From the NCBI GenBank assembly GCA_002336035.1, contig DDED01000059.1:1-6458 (forward strand): 6,458 bases of DNA, in the 5' to 3' direction. Position numbers and translations under genes: made by a program. Every line of letters begins with the position of its first letter. Position 1 is the first letter of the stretch. Below the pieces are notes generated by a model. The model was not told where the DNA came from and did not search any database. It worked only from the letters and a program-made list of their open reading frames with translations. The stretch is from Cellvibrionales bacterium UBA1963. Its GTDB lineage: Bacteria; Pseudomonadota; Gammaproteobacteria; Pseudomonadales; UBA7434. Positions 1-6,458 of the stretch are shown in pieces.

Positions 1-921
1 TAAAGCGAGGTAAAAATCACTTTGGTCGGGATCGTCTTTAATTAAGCTCCGCGACTCTGCAATAGCAGCCTCTTTATTTCGCTGCTGAAGCAAAAAAGAA
101 ATGACCGCAAGCTTGGCTGAGACATCGTCTTCATTGAGCTCAGAAAAACCCCTCAACGCCAATTCTGCGCCATCAATATTGCCCTCACGAATGTAATAAC
201 GAGCCAACGTCGTGGCATAACGCTGTTCATTAGGATACTGGCTTGCTAGCTTAACTAGCTCGGCTTCAACGTCTGCTTGCCGACCCATTGATTCATAAAG
301 CGATATTTTCATTGAAGTAATGCGAGTTTCTTTGGGGTTAGCCGCTTGACCTTTTTCTAATACAGCCAAAGCCTGATCAAAGTCTTCTTCAGTGAATAAT
401 TTTTGCACGATGACGCCAAGTGCTTCAGTTAAACCCGGATCAATAGCCAGCGCTTGCCGGGCTAGAGACTCCGCCTCTTCACTGTTATCAGTTGCCGAGA
501 GTAACAACGCTTTATAATTCATGGCTTGTTCATTATTTGGCTCTGCGGCTAAAGCTGTATCGCAATGCGCTAACCCTTTGGGATAATCCCTTACCCCAAT
601 ATAAATTTTCGCCATCGCAAGATTAGCGTCTATATTTTCTGGTTCTAGATCCAATACGGAAAGGAAATTGCCATAGGCTTTTCTTATGTCGCCATCAATA
701 TAATTGATCTCGCCCAACACCTGTCTAGCCGCCGCATTTTTAGGATTGATTTGCAATACATTTTTTGCCTCAATGCGCGCCTTATCATAATTCTCTTCAT
801 CAAGATATACCTTAGCGCGCTCAAGATATTTACTTTGGCGGTCTTCACCGCCACTGCAAGCAACTAAGCTAATCGCAAAAAAGAGAATGAGAAATATCGT
901 TTTAAGGCTATTAGTTAACAT
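1..921 (-). CDS. TPR-repeat lipoprotein, PrsT-like (3' end outside window)
   Basis: The reading frame is open from an ATG at 921 to the left edge (307 codons, no stop), so the C-terminus is missing. The N-terminus is a lipoprotein signal: Lys7, a hydrophobic core at about residues 8-20, then a lipobox LVAC with Cys22 followed by SGG, so the mature protein should be lipid-anchored in the cell envelope. From residue 30 onward it is built of TPR helix pairs. The usual end-of-repeat proline recurs at 60, 94, 128, 162, 196, 230 and 298, exactly 34 residues apart, with only 264 (Glu) off pattern, giving about eight repeats. TPR lipoproteins of this kind (PrsT family) are typical members of exosortase/exopolysaccharide loci and are thought to scaffold polymer assembly or export; the specific role here is inferred. 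The start is supported by GAAAGG ten bases upstream. The gene follows the WecA-like gene by 30 nt, probably in the same operon. A generic TPR outer-membrane lipoprotein is the alternative. Confidence 0.85.
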   Translation of the reverse strand, partial: MLTNSLKTIFLILFFAISLVACSGGEDRQSKYLERAKVYLDEENYDKARIEAKNVLQINPKNAAARQVLGEINYIDGDIRKAYGNFLSVLDLEPENIDANLAMAKIYIGVRDYPKGLAHCDTALAAEPNNEQAMNYKALLLSATDNSEEAESLARQALAIDPGLTEALGVIVQKLFTEEDFDQALAVLEKGQAANPKETRITSMKISLYESMGRQADVEAELVKLASQYPNEQRYATTLARYYIREGNIDGAELALRGFSELNEDDVSAKLAVISFLLQQRNKEAAIAESRSLIKDDPDQSDFYLAL

Positions 922-931
922 AGGAATGGCA

Positions 932-937
932 CCTTTC
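932..937 (-). promoter_or_regulatory. Ribosome binding site of the TPR lipoprotein gene
   Basis: On the minus strand the sequence GAAAGG ends ten bases before the ATG at 921. It is the only clear Shine-Dalgarno-like site in front of any of the four starts visible in the window. It favours this ATG over an in-frame TTG codon further upstream, which would overlap the site itself. Confidence 0.6.
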
Positions 938-951
938 AAATAATTATGTAA

Positions 952-2613
952 TTAAAAAAAACTTTTAACGCCAATTATAAAAAAAACAGCGAATGAAAAA
1001 ACTTTTGAAACAACTACTTTTTCGCAACGGTTGATAATGAATTCTGCCGCATAGAGCATCACTGATACACGAATAGCGGCATTAAGTAACAAACTATTGC
1101 CATCAAAACTGACCACTAAAAAACTGGCCGCTAACAGCACTAACAAGACTAAAATATCTTGAGTGTCTAAATGAAACAATTCTTTACGCGTCATCCTGAT
1201 CGATAGGCTTAGCATAATGACAAGCATCAATAAGAAGAAGTCAACCCACAGAATTTCAAACCCAACGTTTACACTGAGCGCCATCGTTTGGTACACACCA
1301 GTGAATACTGACAAGATTGACGCTAAATACAGGATGGCCCTTGGTATCAATCGATACGTATCTTGGTACCGAAACGTAACCAGGATAAGTATTATAGCAG
1401 TCAGAGAAATAATACCTAAAGACGTGTCTTGTGGACCAATGGAAAATAACAATGCCAGCCACGTCACACCAAGCGCATACTGCAACGCTACAGGCCCGTA
1501 CTCATACACCCACGACGCCTTTCTAAGCAACCCATTCCTTCTGTCTCTCTTTGCATTTAATAGCCGCCGTTGTCGTAAAAGCTCGGAGCCACTTAACAGC
1601 TTAATCGCAGTAAGGGTAGCCATAGAAAAGATGACATAACTCGTTAGGACTATTGCGTCTGATTCAAATCGAAAAGTATAGGCAATAAACAATAATGAGA
1701 AATTTAATAAATACAGCACTCCAACCGCATGGTAATGCGCTAAGCCGAGATCCAATAGTTGATGGTGGATATGCCTTCTGTCAGGATAAAATGGCGACCC
1801 GCCCTCTTTCATTCTTAAGGTCATGACCATTAGTGTGTCGAGAATAGGCATCCCCACAATCAACACCGCAAGCGAAGGACTGACGGCAGAAGCCTCTGAT
1901 TGCGTGACTAAAATAGCCAAACATGCGGCGAGAAATCCCAAAAATTGGCTGCCAGCATCACCCATAAATACGTTGGCTGGATGCGTATTAAAACGTAAAA
2001 AACCCAGAATCGAACCCACCACTGCAGCCACGATAAGAGTAATAGAAAAGTCACCGGCTAGAACACTCAAATAAGCGATGAAACCTAAGCCCAATAGGCT
2101 GCTACCAGCGGCTAAACCATCCAGGCCATCGGTTAAATTGACCGCATTGGTAACCCCTAAAATAAATAATGACATAACAGCGTAACTCAAAATCGGTGCC
2201 GAATTACCCAGACCCAAAAAGGGCGTTTTAGTGACCTCCACGCTGCCCATTAAAAAAATACCCACGGCGATTATTTGCCCCAAAAACTTCCATTTATAAT
2301 TCAAGTCATAGCGATCATCCAAAAAGCCAAATAATGCAATAGTCAGCGACCCAATGAATAAATTATAAAATTGCGATAGGTCATCGAGCCAAAACAGCAC
2401 CGAACACAGAACTGCAGTAATAATCGCTAAACCGCCACAGCGAGGGATGGGGTTGAGATGGATTTTTCGATCGCCATCAGGCAGATCCACTAAGCCTAAT
2501 GCTGGCGCATAGCGAATGGCAACGGGCACTAAAGCCGTGCTTAAAAATAACGCTAAGGCAAAGCAAATCGCAATTTCCACGCTATAGGCTGCCTCTGCCA
2601 GCTTTAATATCAT
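952..2613 (-). CDS. WecA/MraY-family undecaprenyl-phosphate sugar-1-phosphate transferase with C-terminal membrane extension
   Basis: This is an integral membrane enzyme predicted to transfer a sugar-1-phosphate (GlcNAc-1-P in characterised WecA proteins) from a UDP-sugar to undecaprenyl phosphate, the priming step of glycan synthesis at the inner membrane. Family motifs appear in order: DLPDGDRKIH with a PxPRCGG motif (residues 43-61), the metal-binding DD pair at 99-100 followed by RYDL, NAVNLTDGLDGL at 156-167, NTHPANVFMGDAGS at 209-222, and the HIHH motif at 281-284. About ten hydrophobic segments lie within the first 340 residues. The protein is 553 aa, whereas ordinary WecA proteins are about 350-370 aa. 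The rest is a basic linker (about 342-365, RQRR and KRDRR) and then six or seven further hydrophobic segments to the C-terminus. An in-frame TGA at 2617-2619 sits just before the ATG, so the start cannot lie further upstream. No clear ribosome site is seen, and coupling to the exosortase gene (38-nt gap) is possible. The sugar substrate cannot be told from sequence. Confidence 0.93.
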   Translation of the reverse strand: MILKLAEAAYSVEIAICFALALFLSTALVPVAIRYAPALGLVDLPDGDRKIHLNPIPRCGGLAIITAVLCSVLFWLDDLSQFYNLFIGSLTIALFGFLDDRYDLNYKWKFLGQIIAVGIFLMGSVEVTKTPFLGLGNSAPILSYAVMSLFILGVTNAVNLTDGLDGLAAGSSLLGLGFIAYLSVLAGDFSITLIVAAVVGSILGFLRFNTHPANVFMGDAGSQFLGFLAACLAILVTQSEASAVSPSLAVLIVGMPILDTLMVMTLRMKEGGSPFYPDRRHIHHQLLDLGLAHYHAVGVLYLLNFSLLFIAYTFRFESDAIVLTSYVIFSMATLTAIKLLSGSELLRQRRLLNAKRDRRNGLLRKASWVYEYGPVALQYALGVTWLALLFSIGPQDTSLGIISLTAIILILVTFRYQDTYRLIPRAILYLASILSVFTGVYQTMALSVNVGFEILWVDFFLLMLVIMLSLSIRMTRKELFHLDTQDILVLLVLLAASFLVVSFDGNSLLLNAAIRVSVMLYAAEFIINRCEKVVVSKVFSFAVFFIIGVKSFF

Positions 2614-2651
2614 TGATCATAGTTATTATTGTCATCCATGCGAATACTCAA

Positions 2652-4217
2652 TTACTGAGGTATGTAAGCGGGTAACAGTGGATCAAAATCCTTTATAAAT
2701 TGCACTAAACGCTGGTCCGCTAAAGCCAAATCACTTCCCTCTGGCACATAGGTCACTAGGCGTACTAGGGCACCATCGGTACGCTGTCGAGTCAACGAGT
2801 CCCAAAAAATAAACCACTTCGCCATGTACTCATTGGTGATATTGCGACTGCGGCCCTCAAACCAGTAATACACCAACTGATTGCTATTACCCATCTGCAT
2901 ATTGACGCGATTAACCGTTAAACTTTGGCCGCCTCGCTCTACGCCGCTAACCGTTTCAATGGTATGCTGTTTGATGACCCAACCGCCACCAGGCAAACAC
3001 GACTTAGGCGAGTGAATGGACGCACCCTTGCGCTGCTCTTGATACCACGCCACATAAAAATTAACTGCAGCATTATCTTCTTGATAATAATTAGCAATGT
3101 GATAGTCAGATAACTTAAGCACACCTAAAACATCTGCATCTAATTTATCAAGGCGGCCTGTCCAGCCATCATGCTCAATTGGAAAATCAATAAACTCACT
3201 GCGTTCGGGCACTAAATCTTGACGCTCGGCAAAATACATTGAAGTGGGAACCGCCAGCACAAGCAACCCAGCACCTAACCATGCGGGGGAAGCTAATTGA
3301 ATACCTGAAACGACTTGCGGATGGTCCTCTTCACGACCCGCGCCAAAATCTAGATCAAACAATTCCCCAAAAGGTTTATCTTTGGATGAAAACAAATAAA
3401 ACAACCAGATTTCAAATAACAAGACACCAAGGCAAGTCATAAAGATAATCCAGCCTTCAAAATCGTGTAAAAACCCTTCGGCCGCGGCTATACCAAAGTA
3501 TTCAACCGTCACGCCAATAACGCCAATACGAAAGCTATTCATCAATACGGTGATAGGTATAGTCGATAAAAAGATAATGAATTTTTGCCAAACCGGGCCA
3601 CGATAAATATAGGCAATTAAAAATCCGAAGCTCATTAAAGGAAATAAATAACGTAAACCACTGCAGGCTTCGACGACCTGTAATTGGTAGGTGCCTAAAT
3701 CAATCACATTGCCCTCTAGAAAGACCGAGATATCAAATAAGCGAATCACAAATACACCGATGCTGGAAGAGATAAGCTGCAGTTCTTGCGATAAATTAAA
3801 ATATAAAAAGTTTGGCAGTGGAATCATGAAAATCAGATAAAAAATGGGCGCCCAAATCGCCAAGGTACCACGAACCCCCACCCATAATAAGGCTAAGCCA
3901 AATAAACCAATGAAAAAGGCGTATTGGATAATGGTATAGATTGCGCTCAACTCACCCAGCAACCATGCCATTAGGGCGCCCGATAACACTACTAAGCCTA
4001 AATAGGAACCTGACTCTGCCTGCTCGGCAAGTAGGTATCGCTTTTGCCATAAGAGATACAAGGCGACCAGTGGAATCATATAACCGTGGCTATACTCATC
4101 ACGCTCCCACCAACTTACCATCAACTCAAGGCCGTCATAACAAACCCAAGCTAATAATACGATAGCCAGCAATAGCAGCAGCGTTTGCTTGCTCAATAAA
4201 AGTGATTTTAGATCCAT
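2652..4217 (-). CDS. xrtD: Exosortase fused to a C-terminal EpsI domain (XrtD/VPLPA-CTERM type likely)
   Basis: This is a membrane transpeptidase-like enzyme predicted to cleave C-terminal sorting signals of exported proteins at the inner membrane. Residues 1-275 form the exosortase domain, with about eight to ten hydrophobic segments and the three expected active-site residues: Cys185 in VVEACSGLRY, Arg230 in MNSFR, and His251 in GFLHDFEGW. An N-terminal EYSHGYMIP motif (41-49) is also family-typical. A soluble linker (about 276-310) and one more membrane segment (about 312-329) lead into an EpsI-like domain to residue 521, marked by HSPKSCLPGGGW at 402-413. EpsI is often a separate gene; here it is fused, and its biochemical role is unknown. 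The His and N-terminal motifs recall XrtD (VPLPA-CTERM) more than XrtA (PEP-CTERM), so the symbol is provisional. The ATG at 4217 is the first usable start after an in-frame TGA at 4287-4289, with no ATG, GTG or TTG between. The ribosome site is weak or absent. Confidence 0.92.
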   Translation of the reverse strand: MDLKSLLLSKQTLLLLLAIVLLAWVCYDGLELMVSWWERDEYSHGYMIPLVALYLLWQKRYLLAEQAESGSYLGLVVLSGALMAWLLGELSAIYTIIQYAFFIGLFGLALLWVGVRGTLAIWAPIFYLIFMIPLPNFLYFNLSQELQLISSSIGVFVIRLFDISVFLEGNVIDLGTYQLQVVEACSGLRYLFPLMSFGFLIAYIYRGPVWQKFIIFLSTIPITVLMNSFRIGVIGVTVEYFGIAAAEGFLHDFEGWIIFMTCLGVLLFEIWLFYLFSSKDKPFGELFDLDFGAGREEDHPQVVSGIQLASPAWLGAGLLVLAVPTSMYFAERQDLVPERSEFIDFPIEHDGWTGRLDKLDADVLGVLKLSDYHIANYYQEDNAAVNFYVAWYQEQRKGASIHSPKSCLPGGGWVIKQHTIETVSGVERGGQSLTVNRVNMQMGNSNQLVYYWFEGRSRNITNEYMAKWFIFWDSLTRQRTDGALVRLVTYVPEGSDLALADQRLVQFIKDFDPLLPAYIPQ

Positions 4218-4322
4218 GTTGTTATGTCCATGTTTTAGCTGCCTAGGCTGAATGATGACAATCGAACCACTGTGCTTATTTGAACCTCAAGCACCTTATT
4301 GACTTTTCGCCCCATTGCCATT

Positions 4323-4334
4323 GTTTAATTAAAC
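4323..4334. repeat. Perfect 12-bp palindrome between glycosyltransferase and exosortase genes
   Basis: GTTTAATTAAAC is a perfect inverted repeat eleven bases beyond the glycosyltransferase stop codon. It is AT-rich without a following T-run on the transcribed strand, so it does not look like a rho-independent terminator. It could be a protein-binding site controlling the exosortase half of the locus, or chance in AT-rich DNA. The 128-nt gap that holds it (4218-4345) is by far the longest spacer in the window and has no clear -35/-10 promoter pair that I can pick out. Confidence 0.4.
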
Positions 4335-4345
4335 TAAAGTGTAGA

Positions 4346-5566
4346 CTATGCAGCGAGATTTTCTATTATTTTAAGATATTGATCTGCCAGAACTTTACGG
4401 TCAAATTCTTTGGAAACATATGGTCGGCCTCGGTCAGATAATGCGGCATAACTGATTGAATCCTGTTTTAATCTTACTAGCGCAGCCACTAATTGCTCAG
4501 CTGATTCCGGCTCAATACAAAGTCCAGTTTGCGCTTGCTCAATAATGCCTTTCACTTCGCCTTCAACCCCTAGAACGATGGGCACCGACATGGCCATGCT
4601 CTCAAAAATCTTAGAGGGAATCACGGTCTTAAATAAATCGAGCCGTTTCAAAAGCACCAAACTGACATCTGTAATTGACCATATTTCAGGCATCATAGCC
4701 TTTGGCTGCTGACCTTGCATGACGACATTGGTCAATTTTCGATCACTGACTGCTTGCGCTAAGCGCGCCCGCTCTGAGCCATCACCGACCATTAAAAATA
4801 CAATATCAGGGTCATTTTTAAGCCGTTCGGCTGCGTCTAAAATCGTATCGAGACCATGCGCCATACCATGGGTGCCCACGTAGGCAGCAACAAACTTACC
4901 CTTTAACCCCCATTCGTTTGCCAGTGATGTGTTTTTCGGTACCGATTCAAATAAAGCCAAATTGACGCCATTACGAATGACTGATACTTTTTCTTCTGCC
5001 ACGCCTAAATTGACAATATGCGCTTTAAAGGCCTGCGTGACGGGCACAATCGAATCCGCTTTGCGATAAGCAAAGCGTTCTAAATATTCTAAAAGACCAA
5101 TGACCGTTCGATTTTTGATCGCCCCAACGGCCAAAATAGACTCTGGCCACAGATCGCGTATTTCCAGCAGCCAAGGGGCACGCTTAATGCGTGAAACAAA
5201 ATAACCCGCCAAGCCATTAAAAAACTGAGGAGAGGTTGAAATCACCACATCGGCTTTGGGCAAAAAAGGCGCCGTCAGGATAGCCATGATCATATACATG
5301 ACGTAATTAAAGGTGCGCTTCAAAAAGCCTTCATTCGCCGTAATGTAAGTCTTAATTTTAATTGCGCGAATACCGTCTTTGTTTTCTTCAAACCACCACT
5401 TATTCTTATAGCCAGGATATGCCTCACCCATGGGGTGATGCGGCACACAGCTGACAACCGTCACCGAATGGCCTTGCTCAACCCAGCGCTTGCAATGTTC
5501 ATAGGTGCGCGTTGCGGGAGCATTGACCTCGGGTGGAAAATAATGTGATAAAAAAAGAATGTTCAT
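4346..5566 (-). CDS. GT4-family glycosyltransferase (WbuB-like)
   Basis: This is a predicted cytoplasmic, membrane-associated GT-B glycosyltransferase that moves a sugar from an activated nucleotide donor onto a lipid-linked oligosaccharide. The N-terminal acceptor-side domain begins MNILFLSHYFPPEVNAPATR with a following GHSVTVVS strand (32-39), a hydrophobic patch (about 88-102), and EIRDLWPESILAVG at 135-148, a signature I associate with WbuB-like enzymes. The C-terminal donor domain starts near YVGTHGMAHGLDTILDAAE (229-247), continues through FLMVGDG (257-263), and ends with the nucleotide-sugar site PSKIFESMAMSVPIVLG (317-333), including the conserved Glu322. At 406 aa it is of normal length and looks intact. 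The upstream heparinase-like gene stops only two bases before this ATG, and no Shine-Dalgarno site is visible, so translation is probably coupled. Donor and acceptor cannot be deduced. WbuB itself is an N-acetyl-L-fucosamine transferase, but the similarity seen here supports only the family. Confidence 0.92.
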   Translation of the reverse strand: MNILFLSHYFPPEVNAPATRTYEHCKRWVEQGHSVTVVSCVPHHPMGEAYPGYKNKWWFEENKDGIRAIKIKTYITANEGFLKRTFNYVMYMIMAILTAPFLPKADVVISTSPQFFNGLAGYFVSRIKRAPWLLEIRDLWPESILAVGAIKNRTVIGLLEYLERFAYRKADSIVPVTQAFKAHIVNLGVAEEKVSVIRNGVNLALFESVPKNTSLANEWGLKGKFVAAYVGTHGMAHGLDTILDAAERLKNDPDIVFLMVGDGSERARLAQAVSDRKLTNVVMQGQQPKAMMPEIWSITDVSLVLLKRLDLFKTVIPSKIFESMAMSVPIVLGVEGEVKGIIEQAQTGLCIEPESAEQLVAALVRLKQDSISYAALSDRGRPYVSKEFDRKVLADQYLKIIENLAA

Positions 5567-5568
5567 AA

Positions 5569-6458
5569 TTAACGTCGATGCAAGCGATAACTTAACTCTA
5601 AAGGAAAAACACCACTGACTGAAATAACCAAACAGTCATTAGGGTGCTTAAGACCAAATTCAGGGCAATAAATCGTCTTTTCGATGCGTAGCTCACAATG
5701 AGAATCAACGCTTAATACCGCAAAGTCAATCTCCCCATACTTGAGTGTGACGGTATTATCATCATTAACATGCGCACAAAAATCTGGGTGAAAATGCACA
5801 TAGCTTTCAACACTATGAGCGCCTTCTCCTGTCAGTTTATCAATAACCGCTATGGTATCGATAGCATCTTTAACTAACTTTACATTGATCGATCGATGAT
5901 GGGTAAATCGAGGTTGAGAGCCGAGCGTGTCGCCGTAAAAACCATTGTATTCACCGGTAATACAGATATCATGATCGGCTTGTTTAATCGAGGCAGCGTA
6001 CTTCTTGGCACGTCTAGCGATACGGAATTCACCCCAAATCTCAGATTGCTCATCGCCATCGACTGAAACCGTATTGTGTGCCCGAGTCGAGCGTACATAA
6101 TGACGCATCTCACCGGGCTCATATTCATAAACGCCGGTATCAACAATGACCCTTTTCGAGGCCATCATCAACTCAAAGCTTAAAAAATCACAATGGGTAT
6201 GACCTGGCTGATAGACAGGCACGATGTCACCACAGGTCATGATGACCATATCAGTAGCGGATTTAAATCCATAAAAACCCGAATTAGGCTTATTAATTAT
6301 AGAAGGAATAATGGATTTTTCTGGCGAACGATAGGCAAATAATCTTTCAGCATATTGATTTAGCTCGTCCAATGATGGCGCAATGTTAAATGCCGAATCG
6401 TTAAATAAAGGGATATTTTTATCAGGAAAGACAATGGCATTCAAAAAGTCCAACCCAC
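5569..6458 (-). CDS. Heparinase II/III-family protein (5' part outside window)
   Basis: Only the C-terminal 296 or so residues are present. The frame stays open to the right edge, and the first possible start in it is a TTG at 6451-6453 inside conserved sequence, so the true start lies outside. Numbering from that codon, the segment around FPDKNIPLFNDSA (9-21) looks like the end of the helical alginate-lyase-like domain. The heparinase II/III beta-sheet domain follows, with PGHTHCDFLSFEL at 83-95, VDTGVYEYEPGEMRHYVRST at 104-123, AHNTVSVDG at 125-133, and WGEFRIARRAKK at 140-151. These are the family's hallmark blocks, including the HxHxD group that includes His85, His87 and Asp89. Characterised relatives are polysaccharide lyases acting on uronic-acid polymers. 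Members in polymer biosynthesis loci are thought to trim, modify or clear the polymer, normally in the periplasm. The signal peptide, if any, is not visible. It is coupled to the glycosyltransferase gene, two bases downstream. Confidence 0.88.
   Translation of the reverse strand, partial: GLDFLNAIVFPDKNIPLFNDSAFNIAPSLDELNQYAERLFAYRSPEKSIIPSIINKPNSGFYGFKSATDMVIMTCGDIVPVYQPGHTHCDFLSFELMMASKRVIVDTGVYEYEPGEMRHYVRSTRAHNTVSVDGDEQSEIWGEFRIARRAKKYAASIKQADHDICITGEYNGFYGDTLGSQPRFTHHRSINVKLVKDAIDTIAVIDKLTGEGAHSVESYVHFHPDFCAHVNDDNTVTLKYGEIDFAVLSVDSHCELRIEKTIYCPEFGLKHPNDCLVISVSGVFPLELSYRLHRR

Noticed and set aside
974..979. Perfect TATAAT on the minus strand about 53 bp upstream of the TPR lipoprotein start
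   Set aside because: No acceptable -35 hexamer sits 16-18 bp upstream. It lies within coding sequence in an AT-rich, T-rich stretch where such hexamers arise by chance.
1217..1639. Plus-strand open frame of 140 codons
   Set aside because: It lies entirely antisense to the WecA-like gene. Its translation shows no domain, and the minus-strand protein has clear membrane segments there. It is a shadow frame, as are the other plus-strand frames at 1823-2074, 2925-3113, 3239-3442 and 3941-4165.
4235..4321. Minus-strand open frame of 28 codons in the gap before the exosortase gene, with two in-phase ATGs at its start
   Set aside because: It has no Shine-Dalgarno site and no recognisable domain or membrane segment. 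A frame of this length is expected by chance in 128 nt. It would deserve interest only if conserved in relatives.
4323..4345. Possible terminator after the glycosyltransferase gene
   Set aside because: The palindrome is all AT except its outermost pair, has no loop, and is followed by CAATGG rather than a T-run, so it does not fit a rho-independent terminator.
5887..5897. GATCGATCGAT short tetranucleotide repeat, self-complementary core
   Set aside because: It falls within the heparinase-like coding sequence, encodes ordinary residues there (HRSIN), and is under three repeat units long.
5880..6146. Minus-strand open frame of 88 codons inside the heparinase-like gene
   Set aside because: It is an alternate-frame shadow. 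The overlapping frame carries all the conserved heparinase II/III blocks and this one has none.

Overview
The window is a five-gene stretch of an exopolysaccharide/exosortase locus, all transcribed from the minus strand (right to left as numbered). In transcription order it holds: the 3' part of a heparinase II/III-family gene (cut by the right edge), a GT4 glycosyltransferase, a 128-nt intergenic gap, an exosortase fused to an EpsI domain, a WecA/MraY-type polyprenyl-phosphate sugar-1-phosphate transferase with a long membrane-embedded C-terminal extension, and a TPR-repeat lipoprotein (cut by the left edge). No RNA genes, mobile elements, CRISPR arrays or convincing plus-strand genes are visible. 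No gene-free stretch exceeds 300 bases.

The organism is a Gram-negative bacterium. Moderate to low GC, a diderm lipoprotein signal, and an exosortase next to a WecA-type enzyme and TPR lipoprotein fit a proteobacterium that makes an exopolysaccharide or biofilm matrix. A marine or aquatic gammaproteobacterium is my best guess, from the flavour of the proteins only; the sequence does not fix a taxon.

How the genes may work together (inference from family knowledge): the WecA-like enzyme primes glycan synthesis by loading a sugar-1-phosphate on undecaprenyl phosphate. The GT4 enzyme adds a later sugar, and the heparinase-like protein trims or degrades a uronic-acid-containing polymer. The exosortase processes secreted proteins with a short C-terminal sorting signal (PEP-CTERM or a variant), which are thought to end up glycosylated and released into the matrix. 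The TPR lipoprotein resembles the PrsT-type proteins of such loci. No sorting-signal substrate lies in the window. The exosortase active-site context (GFLHDFEGW around the His, EYSHGY near the N-terminus) looks more like the XrtD/VPLPA-CTERM type than classical XrtA, but that rests on memory of the family and not on an alignment.

The most unusual points are the roughly 210-residue hydrophobic extension on the WecA-like protein, the exact 34-residue phasing of the TPR lipoprotein, and the small intergenic region before the exosortase, which carries a perfect 12-bp palindrome and a duplicated start-codon octamer. Nothing here is clearly an undescribed system. It is best read as a variant exosortase/exopolysaccharide locus.
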